Positions 1 to 10,348 of a stretch of 64,000 nt of DNA are shown one piece after another (position 1 is the first letter of the stretch; every line of letters starts with the position of its first letter). Location: positions 1 through 64,000 of the forward strand of contig JALGPX010000035.1 of the NCBI GenBank assembly GCA_023515795.1, given 5' to 3'. Made by a program: the position numbers and the translations under genes. Source of the stretch: Amoeboaphelidium occidentale (lineage: Eukaryota; Aphelidiomycota; Aphelidea). The notes below the pieces were generated by a model. It did no database searches. It saw only the letters and a list, made by a program, of their open reading frames with translations, and was not told where the DNA came from.

Positions 1-152
1 CTGATATCATTTGCGTTCTAATGGAGAACGGTCTCTCAGAGGCTCTCTAATGTAATAACAAGTCAAGATCATTGAAATTTATCGTAATTCTCTCCGTCAA
101 TGTGTTGTTTGAGCTCTTGCCGATACATTATACAAACTTAAGTTTATTGCAA

Positions 153-1083
153 TCAGCTTTTACTAGCGTACCTCTGCACTTCACCACAGTCATGTATTGA
201 TACTCTCTGTAGTGGTTTACCTGAAGCTGTCCCACAATCCTCAATGCGCCTCACAATATCCATACCTGAGACAACGTGACCAAATACGACATGTTTGCCA
301 TCCAACCAGTCTGTTTTTGTGCACGTGATAAAGAATTGGCTTCCATTCGTATTAGGACCTGAGTTTGCCATTGAGAGCAAACCATCACTTGTGTGTTTTA
401 GATTGAAATTCTCATCAGGAAACTTCTCGCCGTAAATGGATCTTCCTCCAGTTCCGTTTCCTTTCGTTATATCACCGCCTTGAAGCATAAAATTAGGAAT
501 GACTCTGTGGAAACCAGAACGGCGGAACCCAAACCCACGTTCATGTGTGCATAGTTGCCTGAAGTTTTCTGCTGTCTTGGGGACAATATCTGCTCTCAGC
601 TCAAACACGATTCTTCCAACAACTGTTCCTTCGATGGCTATTTCGAAAAACACTCGTGGATTATTTCTAGCCGGAGCTGGCAGTGAAGGCTCTGCTGGAA
701 TATGATCTTCATTGGCGACACCTTCTTGTTGTTCTGCGCCTTGTTCCTCCGTTGCCCAAACAGCTTTCGATCCGGCTTCAAAATGAGATGATTTCGCCAG
801 GGCCACTTTAATAACTCTTCCGTATAACTCTGACAGATGCATATTGTCTATTGCATCCCGCGCATCTTCTGCTTCTTCAAATTCCACGAAGCCAAAGCAG
901 CTGTTTGATTTGGTGCCTTCAGCCGATGGCGCAATAGAAACGTGAACGATATCTCCGAATGGTATAAATGCAGCCCTGAGAATATCCTCGTTTATGTTCT
1001 TATCGAAACCACCTGAGAAGAATTAATTAAAGGAAGTTGCAAGGAGTACCGACGTAAATTGTTGTCTGCAAAGTTTTGGACAT
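153..1083 (-). CDS. PPIE: RRM-cyclophilin peptidyl-prolyl isomerase (PPIE type)
   Basis: Peptidyl-prolyl cis-trans isomerase with an N-terminal RNA-recognition motif, the architecture of the spliceosome-associated nuclear cyclophilin PPIE/Cyp33. CDS is complement(join(153..1012,1050..1083)), 297 aa. A 37-nt intron (1049..1013, GTACTC...TTCTCAG) interrupts the RNP2 strand: exon 1 gives [11 protein letters not shown] and the next exon continues GGFDKN. RRM is roughly residues 8-85, with RNP1 near [12 protein letters not shown]. The cyclophilin domain is about residues 130-292, with catalytic FHR followed by [22 protein letters not shown], and the cyclosporin-contact Trp in [11 protein letters not shown], so it should be active. 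The start is the ATG at 1083; the gene would lose half the RRM without the intron. Splice boundaries are inferred from frame and homology. Confidence 0.93.
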
Positions 1084-1461
1084 GATCTTGTAGAGAAGAT
1101 TCTTATCGTGAAATTTGTGTTAGAACCAAGAATCTTATATCATGATAGTCTTAAACTTTGACGAACTTGTAAATCAGAGACAGCTATTTACCGAAATACC
1201 GGTAGCGTTGCACTTTGACCCAGGGTGAAGCTTTCGCTAACTTGGGATCATATAGTGTTACTAAATACCTTCTCTTAACCTCAAGCAATTGAATGTCATA
1301 GAATCCCGGGACGCTTAAACTCTCGGTTAAACTTTCTGACGCTGTTCTTGGCCGCGCAGGGTTGTTTGACCAACATAGCGTCGTTGACCTGCTGGGACCA
1401 AACAGGAAAGCGCGGAGAAATTTAAGCTGGGCAACAGTGCTTAAGTTGTTTCAACTGTGAA
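1084..1461. promoter_or_regulatory. Divergent intergenic region, PPIE/tyrosinase
   Basis: 378 bp between the divergent starts of the cyclophilin and tyrosinase genes. It must carry both promoters. No open reading frame, RNA gene or repeat is visible; an AT-rich AATTTAAG stretch about 40 bp before the tyrosinase ATG may serve as a TATA-like element. Confidence 0.4.
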
Positions 1462-2561
1462 ATGAATCACCTATACAGCCTAATTGCTATCATTGTTTAT
1501 CTGGGTGTTGTTAATGCTGTAGCTGTTGCCCCTGTGTCTTTGCACAAGCGTCAAGCTGGTACTGGGAGTTGTTCAACTATCAGAATTCGTAAAGAATGGA
1601 GAGACTTGACCAGAAAAGAGAGAAGTGATTTCACTGATGCTTGGATACTGATGAAGAATAACTCTACTTACTTTGATGATCTTTCAAAATGGCATGGTGA
1701 CTTCTTTTCTGGTATCCACAACAATGCTTTCCTGTTTCCTGCTCATCGTCGTATGATCAACTTGTTAGAAGATGCTATAAGGGCTTTCAATCCTGAAGTT
1801 TCATTTCCTTACTGGGACTGGTCGCTTGATGCTAGTGATCCTTACAATGCTGTGATTTTTGATACTTTTGGTAAAACAAGTCCTGGGAGTTGTTTCAGCA
1901 ATGGTGCTTTCGTCAATTGGACTGCTACTAATCCAGACCCTCACTGTGTTGTTAGAGACTGGACTGCTGCTACCGCTGGGACATTGACCGACTTCTTGGT
2001 TTTGAAAGATATCTTGAACAATTCGACGACTTTCCCAAGATACAGAGAAGATATCGAGTATGCTCATAATCTAGTTCACGGAGGTAAATTTATAGTATTT
2101 CCTAGGTTAATTTTTTAGCAATTATGGGTGATATGGGTTACCAATATTCTCCAAATGATCCTATTTTCTACATGCACCATGGTTTCATTGACAAGTTATG
2201 GTGGGACTTCCAGGAGAAGAATTCGTTTTCCTTGCAGTCTATTCGTGGCGATGTTGACGAGTTTGGGGAACCTGTGACTGAAGCTAATGAAATTCCTGGC
2301 TATCCTAATGTCACAGTATCTGATGTTTTGGATACAACTCAAGATTGTTTCACGTATGCTCAACCAAGGGCTGGCATTGCTCGTTTCGCAAAAGAATCAT
2401 CGAAGCCTCAAACGTTGCCGCCTATGCCTAAACCTTTGAGCCCCAAAGCAGCTATGCACTTTGGTTTGAGTCCTGAAGAGGTAAAGCAAAGACACGAAAG
2501 GCTAAAAGAGAGATACGAAGAAGTGCAAGAACTTCTAAAGAAGGGCAAGTTGCCATTTTGA
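1462..2561 (+). CDS. Secreted tyrosinase (type 3 copper phenol oxidase)
   Basis: Oxidises monophenols and o-diphenols to quinones; probably extracellular. CDS join(1462..2083,2119..2561), 354 aa. The 35-nt intron (2084..2118) lies between AHNLVHG and AIMGDMGY, so splicing reconstitutes the CuB site. A signal peptide (about residues 1-21) is followed by SLHKRQ, a Lys-Arg site at residues 29-30 that suggests a Kex2-removed propeptide. CuA ligands are visible in KWHGDFFSGIHNN and FPAHRR, followed by FPYWDWS; CuB ligands in EYAHNLVHG and FYMHHGFIDKLWW. It is shorter than typical fungal tyrosinases and lacks the long C-terminal cap domain, ending in a charged Lys/Glu-rich helix. It could equally be called a catechol oxidase; the sequence does not separate these activities. 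Confidence 0.92.
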
Positions 2562-2660
2562 GATAAATAGAAAATATTTTGAATAAGCATGGAAATAATT
2601 TTGCATACATTCTCGCGATAACCTCCTAAAGGTTTTTCAGAATCGAATAAGAACCCAAAG

Positions 2661-4427
2661 ATGTTTGCTTTGTTGAGCGTATCTGATAAAACTGGACTCG
2701 TGGAATTATCGAAAGGCCTTCATGAATCCGGTGTGCAATTATTGGCTTCTGGCGGTACTGCGAAAATGATACGAAATGCAAACTTGCCTGTGCGTGATAT
2801 TGCTGATATCACTAAAGCTCCCGAGATGCTCGGCGGAAGGGTCAAGACATTACATCCTGCAGTTCACGGTGGAATATTGGCCAGGCGTAGCTTGGAATCT
2901 GATGTTAATGACATGAAGGAGCGTGGTTATGATTTCATCGATGTTGTGGTTTGTAATTTGTATCCTTTCCAGAAGACTGTCGCTGCAGCTGATGTCACAA
3001 TCGCAAAGGCTGTTGAAGAGGTTGATATTGGTGGTGTTACGTTGTTGAGAGCAGCTGCCAAGAATCATGAGCGTGTTACTGTTGTTTGTGATCCTTCTGA
3101 TTACGCAACTATCGTTGGTGCATTGAAGTCTAGTGGAAAGGTTCCTGACTCCTTGAGGCAGAGTTTGGCTTTAAAAGCATTTCAGCACACAGCTCAATAT
3201 GACTCTGCAATTTCTGATTACTTCAGGAAAGAATATTCATCTGGTTATGGTCAGTTAAAACTTCGTTACGGAATGAACCCTCACCAGCAACCAGCTCAGG
3301 TTTTCTCAATGAGAAATGAAGGCTTGCCTTTTAAAGTTCTTAACGGCTCTCCTGGATTCATCAATTTGTTGGATGCACTAAATGCGTGGCCATTGGCAAA
3401 AGAATTGAAGAAATCGTTAAATCTCCCTGCTGCTGCTTCATTTAAGCATGTATCACCTGCTGGTTGTGCTATTGGTGTTCCTTTGTCTGATGTTGAAAGG
3501 CAAGTCATGCAAGTAGAAAAGGATGAGCTTACTCCTTTGGCTTCTGCTTATGCAAGAGCAAGAGGAGCAGATAGAATGTCTAGCTTTGGTGATTTCATCG
3601 CTTTAAGTGATACTTGTGATGTTGCAACTGCAAAGTTGATTTCAAAGGAAGTTTCAGATGGCGTCATTGCTCCTGGTTACGAGAAGGAAGCTTTAGAAAT
3701 TCTGTCGAAAAAGAAAGGTGGAAAATATTGCGTTCTGCAGATTGATCCAACTTATCAGCCATCAGAGATGGAAATGAGAACAGTTTACGGTCTTTCCTTA
3801 GAGCAGAAACGCAACAATGCTGTCATTTCAGTGGAAGATTTGAAAGAAATTGTTTCAAAGGATAAACATGTTTCAGAGGATGCTAAACGTGACATGGTTT
3901 TGGCCTTGATTGCTTTGAAGTTCACACAATCCAATTCCGTTTGCTACGCACATAATGGAATGGTTGTTGGTTTGGGCGCAGGTCAGCAGTCTCGCATTCA
4001 TTGCACTCGCTTGGCGGGATCAAAGAGTGATAACTTTTGGTTTCGCTTTCATCCGAGTGTTCTTTCGTTCAAGTTCAAACAAGGAGTAAAGAGAGCAGAC
4101 AAAGCCAATGCAATTGATTTGTTTGTTTCAGGTGAAATTGAAGAAGCTGAAGCATCTGAAAGGGCATCATGGGAGGCTTATTTTGAACAAATTCCAAAGT
4201 TCTTGACACGTGAAGAGAGAAAAGAATGGCTTGGAAAGAGAAGCAATGTCATTATTGCATCTGATGCATTCTTTCCATTTTCAGATAATATCCATAGAGC
4301 AAAGAGATCTGGTGTCAAGTATGTCGTTGCTCCGGGTGGTTCCGTGCAAGATGCGGAAGTTCTTCAAGTCGCCGACTCATACGGTATGGTAGTGGTAAGA
4401 TCTCCTTACCGTTTGTTCCACCATTAA
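2661..4427 (+). CDS. ADE17: Bifunctional AICAR transformylase / IMP cyclohydrolase
   Basis: Catalyses the last two steps of de novo purine synthesis (formylation of AICAR with 10-formyl-THF, then cyclisation to IMP) in the cytosol. Intronless, 588 aa, the usual length. The N-terminal MGS-like cyclohydrolase domain shows [21 protein letters not shown] and [19 protein letters not shown]; the transformylase half has [25 protein letters not shown] (the Lys-His pair), [10 protein letters not shown] and [17 protein letters not shown]. Ends with APGGSVQD...YRLFHH, the conserved C-terminus. The ATG at 2661 starts immediately on the conserved [10 protein letters not shown] motif. An AATAAA-like signal (TTAATAAA) overlaps the stop; the convergent hexokinase gene ends 57 bp downstream. 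Confidence 0.97.
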   Translation: MFALLSVSDKTGLVELSKGLHESGVQLLASGGTAKMIRNANLPVRDIADITKAPEMLGGRVKTLHPAVHGGILARRSLESDVNDMKERGYDFIDVVVCNLYPFQKTVAAADVTIAKAVEEVDIGGVTLLRAAAKNHERVTVVCDPSDYATIVGALKSSGKVPDSLRQSLALKAFQHTAQYDSAISDYFRKEYSSGYGQLKLRYGMNPHQQPAQVFSMRNEGLPFKVLNGSPGFINLLDALNAWPLAKELKKSLNLPAAASFKHVSPAGCAIGVPLSDVERQVMQVEKDELTPLASAYARARGADRMSSFGDFIALSDTCDVATAKLISKEVSDGVIAPGYEKEALEILSKKKGGKYCVLQIDPTYQPSEMEMRTVYGLSLEQKRNNAVISVEDLKEIVSKDKHVSEDAKRDMVLALIALKFTQSNSVCYAHNGMVVGLGAGQQSRIHCTRLAGSKSDNFWFRFHPSVLSFKFKQGVKRADKANAIDLFVSGEIEEAEASERASWEAYFEQIPKFLTREERKEWLGKRSNVIIASDAFFPFSDNIHRAKRSGVKYVVAPGGSVQDAEVLQVADSYGMVVVRSPYRLFHH

Positions 4428-4484
4428 TAAACTGATGACAACGATTAATAAGGATCATTTTTTATTTCTGTTATCCTTTCAATT

Positions 4485-5996
4485 TTACATTATCGCGGCA
4501 ATAAGACCAGCACCAACTCCACTGCCGTCTCTAGCGAGCTCCAATGCAATTCTGTTTTCTGCATCATGAGCACCAAACATTTCTCTTAACGCATCCATCA
4601 TTCTACTTCTGTAATGAGGATAGTGTTCAAATACAGATCCATCAACAGCAACAGTAACACTGTTTTCCAAAGAGTTAGTCTTTCTTACCAAAGTACCGAT
4701 CATAGCTGCACATAATCTAGCTGATCTACCACCAACTAATTCACAAACTCTCTTAATTATGCGACGATCATCCAAACTTGAACCATAAATTCCAAATACA
4801 TCTTCAAGCAGCGCTTTGGTATCATCGAGATCCAATGAATGGTCTCTCTCAATTCTGGACATGTACTGAGTTTCAAATTGGTATTTGGATCTTAACTTTG
4901 AAGTGTCGCAACGAGGACCAAATAAATGGCCTTGATCGATTAAATCTACAAAAACAAGACGAGCGATTTCACCCAAGTACATTCCAGAGACCATCTTCTC
5001 AAACAACTGACCTCCCTTGTTCTCTGTTTCTGAATCCAATTCAATGTCATATTTTGTTATTGGTAAAACTCTTCTTTCATTATCAAAAGCACCCCATTCA
5101 ATGTTTACAATCATTTTATCACCATCAGAAGTACTTGAACCGGTAGGATGCCATTTTGGAATATTTCTGACATCCTCAACATACGCTGCATTAGATCCTG
5201 TTCCAATAATCACACCAATTTTAGTGTCTGTAGGCCTTTCATAAGCATGAGCAACCAAAGTTCCAACAGTGTCGTTAACAATCGCAACGATCTTAATATT
5301 CAAACCTTTTCTTTCAAAAGCTTCACGAAGCAACCTAACAACATCTTCATTAACAACACCAGAAATAGTGAAGCCCTTGTTCCAGTGCATCAAAGTTCCT
5401 GAATCCAAAGCAGTCTGGTCCACAGGATACGAAAAGGTAAAGCCAAGCTTCAATTCACCGCCATCAGGAGCAACAATCTTGTTTGCAACAACAAACTTTT
5501 TAACATGGTCTGCAATCATATCGAAAAGCATCTCTTGTTTACCGTGCTTAATCTCTTCAGAAACCACTTGTTTGGACTGCTTGATTGAAACCTTGCCCCT
5601 TCCCTCCAAATACACTTCACAAACACGCAAATTGGTTCCACCGAGATCCAAAGCCAAGAAAGAACCAGTCTCTGAACCAGTAGGCGTACGCGTTACGAAC
5701 GAAGGCAGAGCCTTAATAGTCTGATTAGGAAGTGACAAACCCTTGACAAGTTCAGCCATAAAGTGCGCAGAAATCTCCAACAGCTTAGACAGAGGAACTC
5801 TAAAATCGTGCTCCAATTCTGAAATGACTTGATCTCTAGCTTTATCTGACGCCTTAAGTTCTCGATTTCCCTTAAAGAACTTTCGTGGGACATAATTCAA
5901 CAACAGAGTAACCAGCGAACCGACCAGAACACCCAATAAGAAGCCGCTTTTAACACCACCTGAGTATTGCGAAGGATTAGGATTAAACCCGCCCAT
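4485..5996 (-). CDS. Hexokinase with N-terminal membrane anchor
   Basis: Phosphorylates hexoses with ATP at the entry of glycolysis. Intronless, 503 aa. The sugar-kinase core begins around residue 50; the phosphate-1 loop LALDLGGTNLRV is at about residues 114-125, then LGFTFSYPVDQ, HWNKGF, the catalytic Asp in AIVNDTVGTL, the adenosine loop GVIIGTGSNAAY, the glucose-binding NIEWGAFDN, and a C-terminal AVDGSVFEHYP and GSGVGAGLIAA. Unusually, residues 17-36 form a strong hydrophobic segment (GFLLGVLVGSLVTLLLNYV) followed by basic RKFFKGNR, suggesting an anchor to an organelle membrane. The ATG at 5996 is only 43 bp from the ATG of the divergent uS5m gene. Localisation is inference. Confidence 0.95.
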   Translation of the reverse strand: MGGFNPNPSQYSGGVKSGFLLGVLVGSLVTLLLNYVPRKFFKGNRELKASDKARDQVISELEHDFRVPLSKLLEISAHFMAELVKGLSLPNQTIKALPSFVTRTPTGSETGSFLALDLGGTNLRVCEVYLEGRGKVSIKQSKQVVSEEIKHGKQEMLFDMIADHVKKFVVANKIVAPDGGELKLGFTFSYPVDQTALDSGTLMHWNKGFTISGVVNEDVVRLLREAFERKGLNIKIVAIVNDTVGTLVAHAYERPTDTKIGVIIGTGSNAAYVEDVRNIPKWHPTGSSTSDGDKMIVNIEWGAFDNERRVLPITKYDIELDSETENKGGQLFEKMVSGMYLGEIARLVFVDLIDQGHLFGPRCDTSKLRSKYQFETQYMSRIERDHSLDLDDTKALLEDVFGIYGSSLDDRRIIKRVCELVGGRSARLCAAMIGTLVRKTNSLENSVTVAVDGSVFEHYPHYRSRMMDALREMFGAHDAENRIALELARDGSGVGAGLIAAIM

Positions 5997-6039
5997 TCTT
6001 TTGAGATCACAACGAAGGAATAATTTTCTGATAATTCAA
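5997..6039. promoter_or_regulatory. 43-bp bidirectional start region
   Basis: Only 43 bp separate the start codons of hexokinase (minus) and mitochondrial uS5 (plus). Both 5' UTRs must be extremely short, or the core promoter elements overlap the neighbouring coding sequence. Confidence 0.5.
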
Positions 6040-6699
6040 ATGCTATTCAAAAGACTCTTTACCACTTCAAATCCACGACTCAGTTACTTCCCTGCAACAC
6101 GAGAGCTGGACCCAAAGAAGCTTGAATTCTCGCCTATGCAGAGACGCTTTGAGAAATACTCTTCACCTTACGCAACAGCATATCCACGCGCAGAAGCAAT
6201 ACCAAACAGTGCCCCTGAAAGAAGACCATACGAGCGTATTGTGGCTGTACGTAAATTAGTTCGTTTATCTGCTAAAGGGAAACATATGCGCTTCGACTCG
6301 TGGTGTTTGGCTGGTGATAGGAATGGCTCTGTTGGCCTTGCGCACGCGACATCGACACAGGCTTCAAAGGCTACAAATTTGGCAATGAGAAGAGCGCGCA
6401 ACACAATGAAGCACTTTGAATTATTCGAAGGAAGAACTTTGTATCATGATATTGAGTTTGAGTTCCATGGAATGCGCATTAGACTTATGCCAAAGCCAAA
6501 GGGTTATTCAGTTAGAGCGCAGAGAGACATTTATGAATTCTGCATGTCCCTTGGTATAAAGGACTTGGCTGCACAGATTATGGTTGGGTCTACTAATCCC
6601 ATGACGATATCAAAAGCAATGATGTATGCTCTTACGTATCTCCACAAGAAACCGTCTGATGTTGCTCGTCTTCGTGGTAAGCCAGTTGATCAAGTCTAA
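6040..6699 (+). CDS. MRPS5: Mitochondrial small ribosomal subunit protein uS5m
   Basis: Component of the mitoribosome small subunit. 219 aa from the ATG at 6040 (the frame is open upstream to 6001 but has no ATG there). The N-terminus MLFKRLFTTSNPRLSYF is basic and hydroxylated like a mitochondrial presequence. The S5 N-terminal dsRNA-binding fold is recognisable around residues 68-135 (YERIVAVRKLVRLSAKGK, GNGSVGLAHATST-like loop, KATNLAMRRARN), and the C-terminal S5 domain around 150-205 ends with TISKAMMYALTYL and DVARLRGK. Bacterial S5 has the same order. No intron. The next gene begins 30 bp after the stop. Confidence 0.9.
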   Translation: MLFKRLFTTSNPRLSYFPATRELDPKKLEFSPMQRRFEKYSSPYATAYPRAEAIPNSAPERRPYERIVAVRKLVRLSAKGKHMRFDSWCLAGDRNGSVGLAHATSTQASKATNLAMRRARNTMKHFELFEGRTLYHDIEFEFHGMRIRLMPKPKGYSVRAQRDIYEFCMSLGIKDLAAQIMVGSTNPMTISKAMMYALTYLHKKPSDVARLRGKPVDQV

Positions 6700-6729
6700 A
6701 TAGAACGTTTAGTTTCTTTCAAGTGTGAA

Positions 6730-8039
6730 ATGTTTGCACAGATTCCCAAAGCAGAAAGCGATCCGATTTTCGCCTTGAATGCAGCGTACAAGGCAGATAC
6801 GAACCCAAAGAAAGTCAATTTGGGTATCGGCGCTTACAGAACCAATGAAGGAGTCCCATGGGTTCTTCCATCAGTTCAAAAGGTATTTCGTTTCTATTGA
6901 CATTCCTTGTGTTTACTAATTGCTTCCTGTAAATAGGCTGAACAAAAGATTTTGGATATGAAGTTGGACCATGAGTATTTGCCTATTGAAGGTTTACAAA
7001 GATTTACAGATTCTGCTGCTCGTCTTATGCTTGGCTCATTCGCTTCGGAGGGTAAACATTCTGCTGTTCAATCGATCTCAGGAACTGGTGGTGTCAGATA
7101 CGGAGCAGAGTTGTTGAACAGATTCCCGCCTAAAGCTGGTAAAGTTGTCTACATTAGCAAGCCAACTTGGGGCAACCACAAGAACATTTTTCAAGACGCA
7201 GGATTTGAAGTTAGAGAATATAAATACTGGAATGCTTCAACGAATGGGCTTGATCTCGCTGGTATGCTGAATGATATCAAAAGTGCACCTGAAGGAAGTG
7301 TCATTCTGTTGCATGCTTGTGCTCATAATCCTACTGGTGTTGATCCAACCGAAGATCAATGGAATCAGATACTTGCTGTCATACGTGATAAGAATCATTT
7401 AACATTCTTCGATTCTGCTTATCAAGGTTTTGCGTCTGGTAATGTTGATAAGGACGCATTCTCTGTCAGGCTGTGGTGCAAAGAGCAAGTTCCATTTGTT
7501 TTGGCGATGAGTTTCAGTAAGAATTTTGGTTTGTACAATGAACGTTGTGGTGTCACGATCGTTTACTGTCCTGGTGCAAATGGTAAAGTCGAAGCTGAAA
7601 ATGTTCGTTCTCAATTGGCAAGAATCGCTAGGCCAATGATATCCAACCCTCCAGCCCATGGAGCCAGAATTGTAGATATTGTTCTGAACAGTGATGAATT
7701 ACACAAAGAATGGTAAGATTCGTTTATTAAATGCTAAGTAGTTTTAGGCTAGACAATATCAAAACAATGTCTGAGAGAATTATCAAGATGCGCAAAGCCT
7801 TGTTTGATGTTTTAGTGCAGAAGCAAACACCAGGAACATGGAATCATATCACTGATCAAATCGGAATGTTTTCTTACACTGGTTTGACAAAAGAACAATG
7901 CAAGTGTCTAATTGAAAAATTCCATATTTACTTGGTCGATAACGGAAGAATTTCAATGGCTGGTATTAATGAAGGCAACGTTGAATATGTTGGAAATGCT
8001 ATCGATTACGCTGTAAGAACATATCCAAGCAAGTTGTAA
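6730..8039 (+). CDS. GOT1: Aspartate aminotransferase, cytosolic type
   Basis: PLP enzyme interconverting aspartate and oxaloacetate with 2-oxoglutarate and glutamate. CDS join(6730..6882,6937..7712,7748..8039), 406 aa. Introns are 54 nt (6883..6936, phase 0) and 35 nt (7713..7747, within Trp of HKEW/LDNIKT). Visible motifs: [13 protein letters not shown] near the N-terminus, [43 protein letters not shown], and the PLP lysine in [14 protein letters not shown]. The last motif and the absence of a presequence favour the cytosolic isoenzyme. Without splicing the frame breaks twice. An AATAAA (about 8052) follows the stop. Confidence 0.95.
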
Positions 8040-8167
8040 GACAGTTCAAATCAGAATAAAGAGAAGATGTGGTAACTTCTTAAAAGTTTAGAATCTTATT
8101 TTTGATCTAGAAGAATCCAAGGCCAAGGATGACTCACTCCTGCCATTTCTTCTTCGCATTATACTAA

Positions 8168-9391
8168 ATGGACACGAAAGATTTCAGGGAAAAGCAGATG
8201 ATGTTAGGATCGTCAAATTTCGATGAGGTTATCGAAGATGATGCAAGGCTAATTGATAAAACTATGTTTATCAAAGAATTCATGTTGGATGAGGCAGAGG
8301 TGGCAGCAATTTTTCGTCCTCGACGTTTTGGTAAAAGCTTGAATTTGTCAATGCTGAAGTCCTTCCTGTCATATGGAGCTAAGCCATCGGACTTTGATCG
8401 TTTCAAAATAGGCAAGGAGAAGGATTTTGTTCAAGATCATTGTGGAAAGTATCCAGTTGTTTTCCTTGACTTGAATGCATGCAAGGGTGCAACCTGGGAA
8501 GAGATGTACCAGCTGATTTGGTTTCGCATAACCCAAATGTGGAGTCGACATTCGAGTGATTTGAATGATTTTTTAGAGGACGACTACGGCTTGGTAGATG
8601 CCATGAAGCCCGAATTCGCTCCTGAAAACGCAAACAATATGCTCTATCGATTAACTAAGACTCTTTACAAAAAGCACAAAAAGAAAGTCATTGTATTAGT
8701 CGATGAATACGATGCTCCCTTGAATCATGCTTTAAGGAACGGATATCTCCGTCAGGCAGCAAATTTCTTTGATTTATTTTATTCTTCTGCGTTAAAAGGA
8801 AATTTCGCTTTGGAGAAGGCATGTTTGATGGGAGTACTTGACGTTCGCGGTTTAGATGTTGTGACCGGTTTGAATAACATCATAGTTTATCCTGTAAGTT
8901 CACAGAAGTATTCATCTTGTTTTGGTTTTACAAAAGAAGAGATTGCGCCCCTTGTTGAGGAGGCTGGTTTGAATATTGAAGAGGTGATTAATTGGTACGG
9001 CGGCTGCAGAATCGGAAACGGCATGGTGGTCAATCCTTGGTCATTTATGAATTGTTTTCAAGATAAAGATTTATGGTCTTACTGGAGATCTACTGCATAC
9101 ACTGAAACTATCTCTGTTGTTTTGACGCCTAAGCTGAAACAAGACTTGAAGGCGGCTTTTGCTTTTCTCTGCCAGGATTATAACAAGGAATTATCTGTTA
9201 CTGCTTTAGATACAAATGTCAAATACTCGGAACAAAACTGGAATGTTATGTACGTTTTACATTTACTGGTTTTCACTGGTTACTTGTCGTACGGCCCCGA
9301 TCCTAACAAATTTCGAACAGGATTTGTAAAGATCCCAAAGGAGGAAATCCGTCATTCTTGGGAAGGTGATATAAATGAATTGTTGGCCTAA
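8168..9391 (+). CDS. AAA-ATPase-like domain protein (PF09820 type)
   Basis: 407 aa protein of the AAA-ATPase-like family common in bacteria and expanded in early-diverging fungi. It opens with the family signature (FDEVIEDDARLIDKTMFI), then a Walker A-like RPRRFGKSLNLSML (residues about 54-67), a Walker B-like VIVLVDEYDAPLN, and YGGCRIG with VNPWSFMN further on. The family usually carries a C-terminal PD-(D/E)XK nuclease-like domain; here the protein stops right after IPKEEIRHSWEGDINELLA, so that domain is not seen. A possible alternative donor at 9366 and acceptor at 9413 would extend the frame, but only antisense to the next gene and without recognisable homology. Cellular role unknown. Confidence 0.8.
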   Translation: MDTKDFREKQMMLGSSNFDEVIEDDARLIDKTMFIKEFMLDEAEVAAIFRPRRFGKSLNLSMLKSFLSYGAKPSDFDRFKIGKEKDFVQDHCGKYPVVFLDLNACKGATWEEMYQLIWFRITQMWSRHSSDLNDFLEDDYGLVDAMKPEFAPENANNMLYRLTKTLYKKHKKKVIVLVDEYDAPLNHALRNGYLRQAANFFDLFYSSALKGNFALEKACLMGVLDVRGLDVVTGLNNIIVYPVSSQKYSSCFGFTKEEIAPLVEEAGLNIEEVINWYGGCRIGNGMVVNPWSFMNCFQDKDLWSYWRSTAYTETISVVLTPKLKQDLKAAFAFLCQDYNKELSVTALDTNVKYSEQNWNVMYVLHLLVFTGYLSYGPDPNKFRTGFVKIPKEEIRHSWEGDINELLA

Positions 9392-9442
9392 ATATTTCCT
9401 TCTTTGTTTGCAGAAGAGTTCGCAATCAACGCTCTAAAATTT

Positions 9443-10222
9443 CTATTGTATCGAATGACATTGAAGCAAGCTTGCTATCCATATATCAACCATATTCCAT
9501 TCCTCCAGGAGTGCCCTGATTTCGTGCTTCAGAGCTCTTGGCGACTCATAATATTTATCGCTGAAAGACTGGAGATCATGATGTACACGCTTTTCTCTTC
9601 TCTTTGGATGCGATCTGTCTGTTTCAACCATATCAGCCAAGATACCTTCCATGCGCATTCGCTGTTTTTCCAAGGCATAACTAACACTCAATCGAGCACG
9701 ATCCAACACGCTTTCATCGATGTTATGATCAGACAAAACGGTGTCTCCGTAATAATCAGCGGTGCTCGTAAGAGAGTCTTCAGACTGCATTGATTCAACA
9801 GAGTAAGAATGTGGCATATTGTGTCTTGATTCCAAAGCGTGCAGGAGCGATTTAGTGTATTCTGAATATTGATTTAAAGCTTCTTCTACGATAGCAAGCC
9901 TTTTAGATAGGAATCCAAGAAGCCGTAATTGATCATGATGGCTCGTGAAGTAATCCGTGTCCTTGACTTCATCAACAAGGCTGCGAAAGTTCATGATCAG
10001 CGTATGGCCTTGCTGAACCGTAGCAGCGTAGTTATCACATTCTTCATAATTATCTCTACTGGCGCGTATTCGCGTTGAAGAATCTGACAAGGAGGAATCC
10101 AATGCGTTCAGGTCTAATTGTGTCATCGAGTGCTTGAGTTTAGAGCTTCCTAATCCATTGCTGCCCATCGGAGCGCAATACACGACGGATATTCCGCAAA
10201 GGATCAACAACCAGGAAATCAT
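9443..10222 (-). CDS. Secreted helical protein of unknown function
   Basis: 259 aa, intronless. Residues 1-17 (MISWLLILCGISVVYCA) are a clear signal peptide. The mature part is polar and predicted helical by composition (many Leu/Glu/Arg heptad-like stretches such as FLSKRLAIVEEALNQYSEY and LKHEIRALLEEWNMVD), with few cysteines and no membrane segment. A basic HPKRREKRVHH cluster near residues 209-219 could be a proprotein cleavage site. I recognise no family. The 3' end approaches the AAA-ATPase-like gene tail to tail, 51 bp apart. Confidence 0.7.
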   Translation of the reverse strand: MISWLLILCGISVVYCAPMGSNGLGSSKLKHSMTQLDLNALDSSLSDSSTRIRASRDNYEECDNYAATVQQGHTLIMNFRSLVDEVKDTDYFTSHHDQLRLLGFLSKRLAIVEEALNQYSEYTKSLLHALESRHNMPHSYSVESMQSEDSLTSTADYYGDTVLSDHNIDESVLDRARLSVSYALEKQRMRMEGILADMVETDRSHPKRREKRVHHDLQSFSDKYYESPRALKHEIRALLEEWNMVDIWIASLLQCHSIQ

Positions 10223-10348
10223 ATTTGAGAAATAATCGCGTAATCGATTAGAGTTTGATGTCGATCAGGCACCGGAAAATTTATCAAAGATTCTTCACGT
10301 TTGACATTGCAAAATCCCTCCAAGTTGACTTTATTCGGTTTTCAATGT

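Noticed and set aside
9404-9793. Plus-strand 129-aa frame after the AAA-ATPase-like gene, reachable by a possible 48-nt intron
   Set aside because: It lies antisense to a complete secreted-protein ORF and shows no similarity to the expected nuclease domain.
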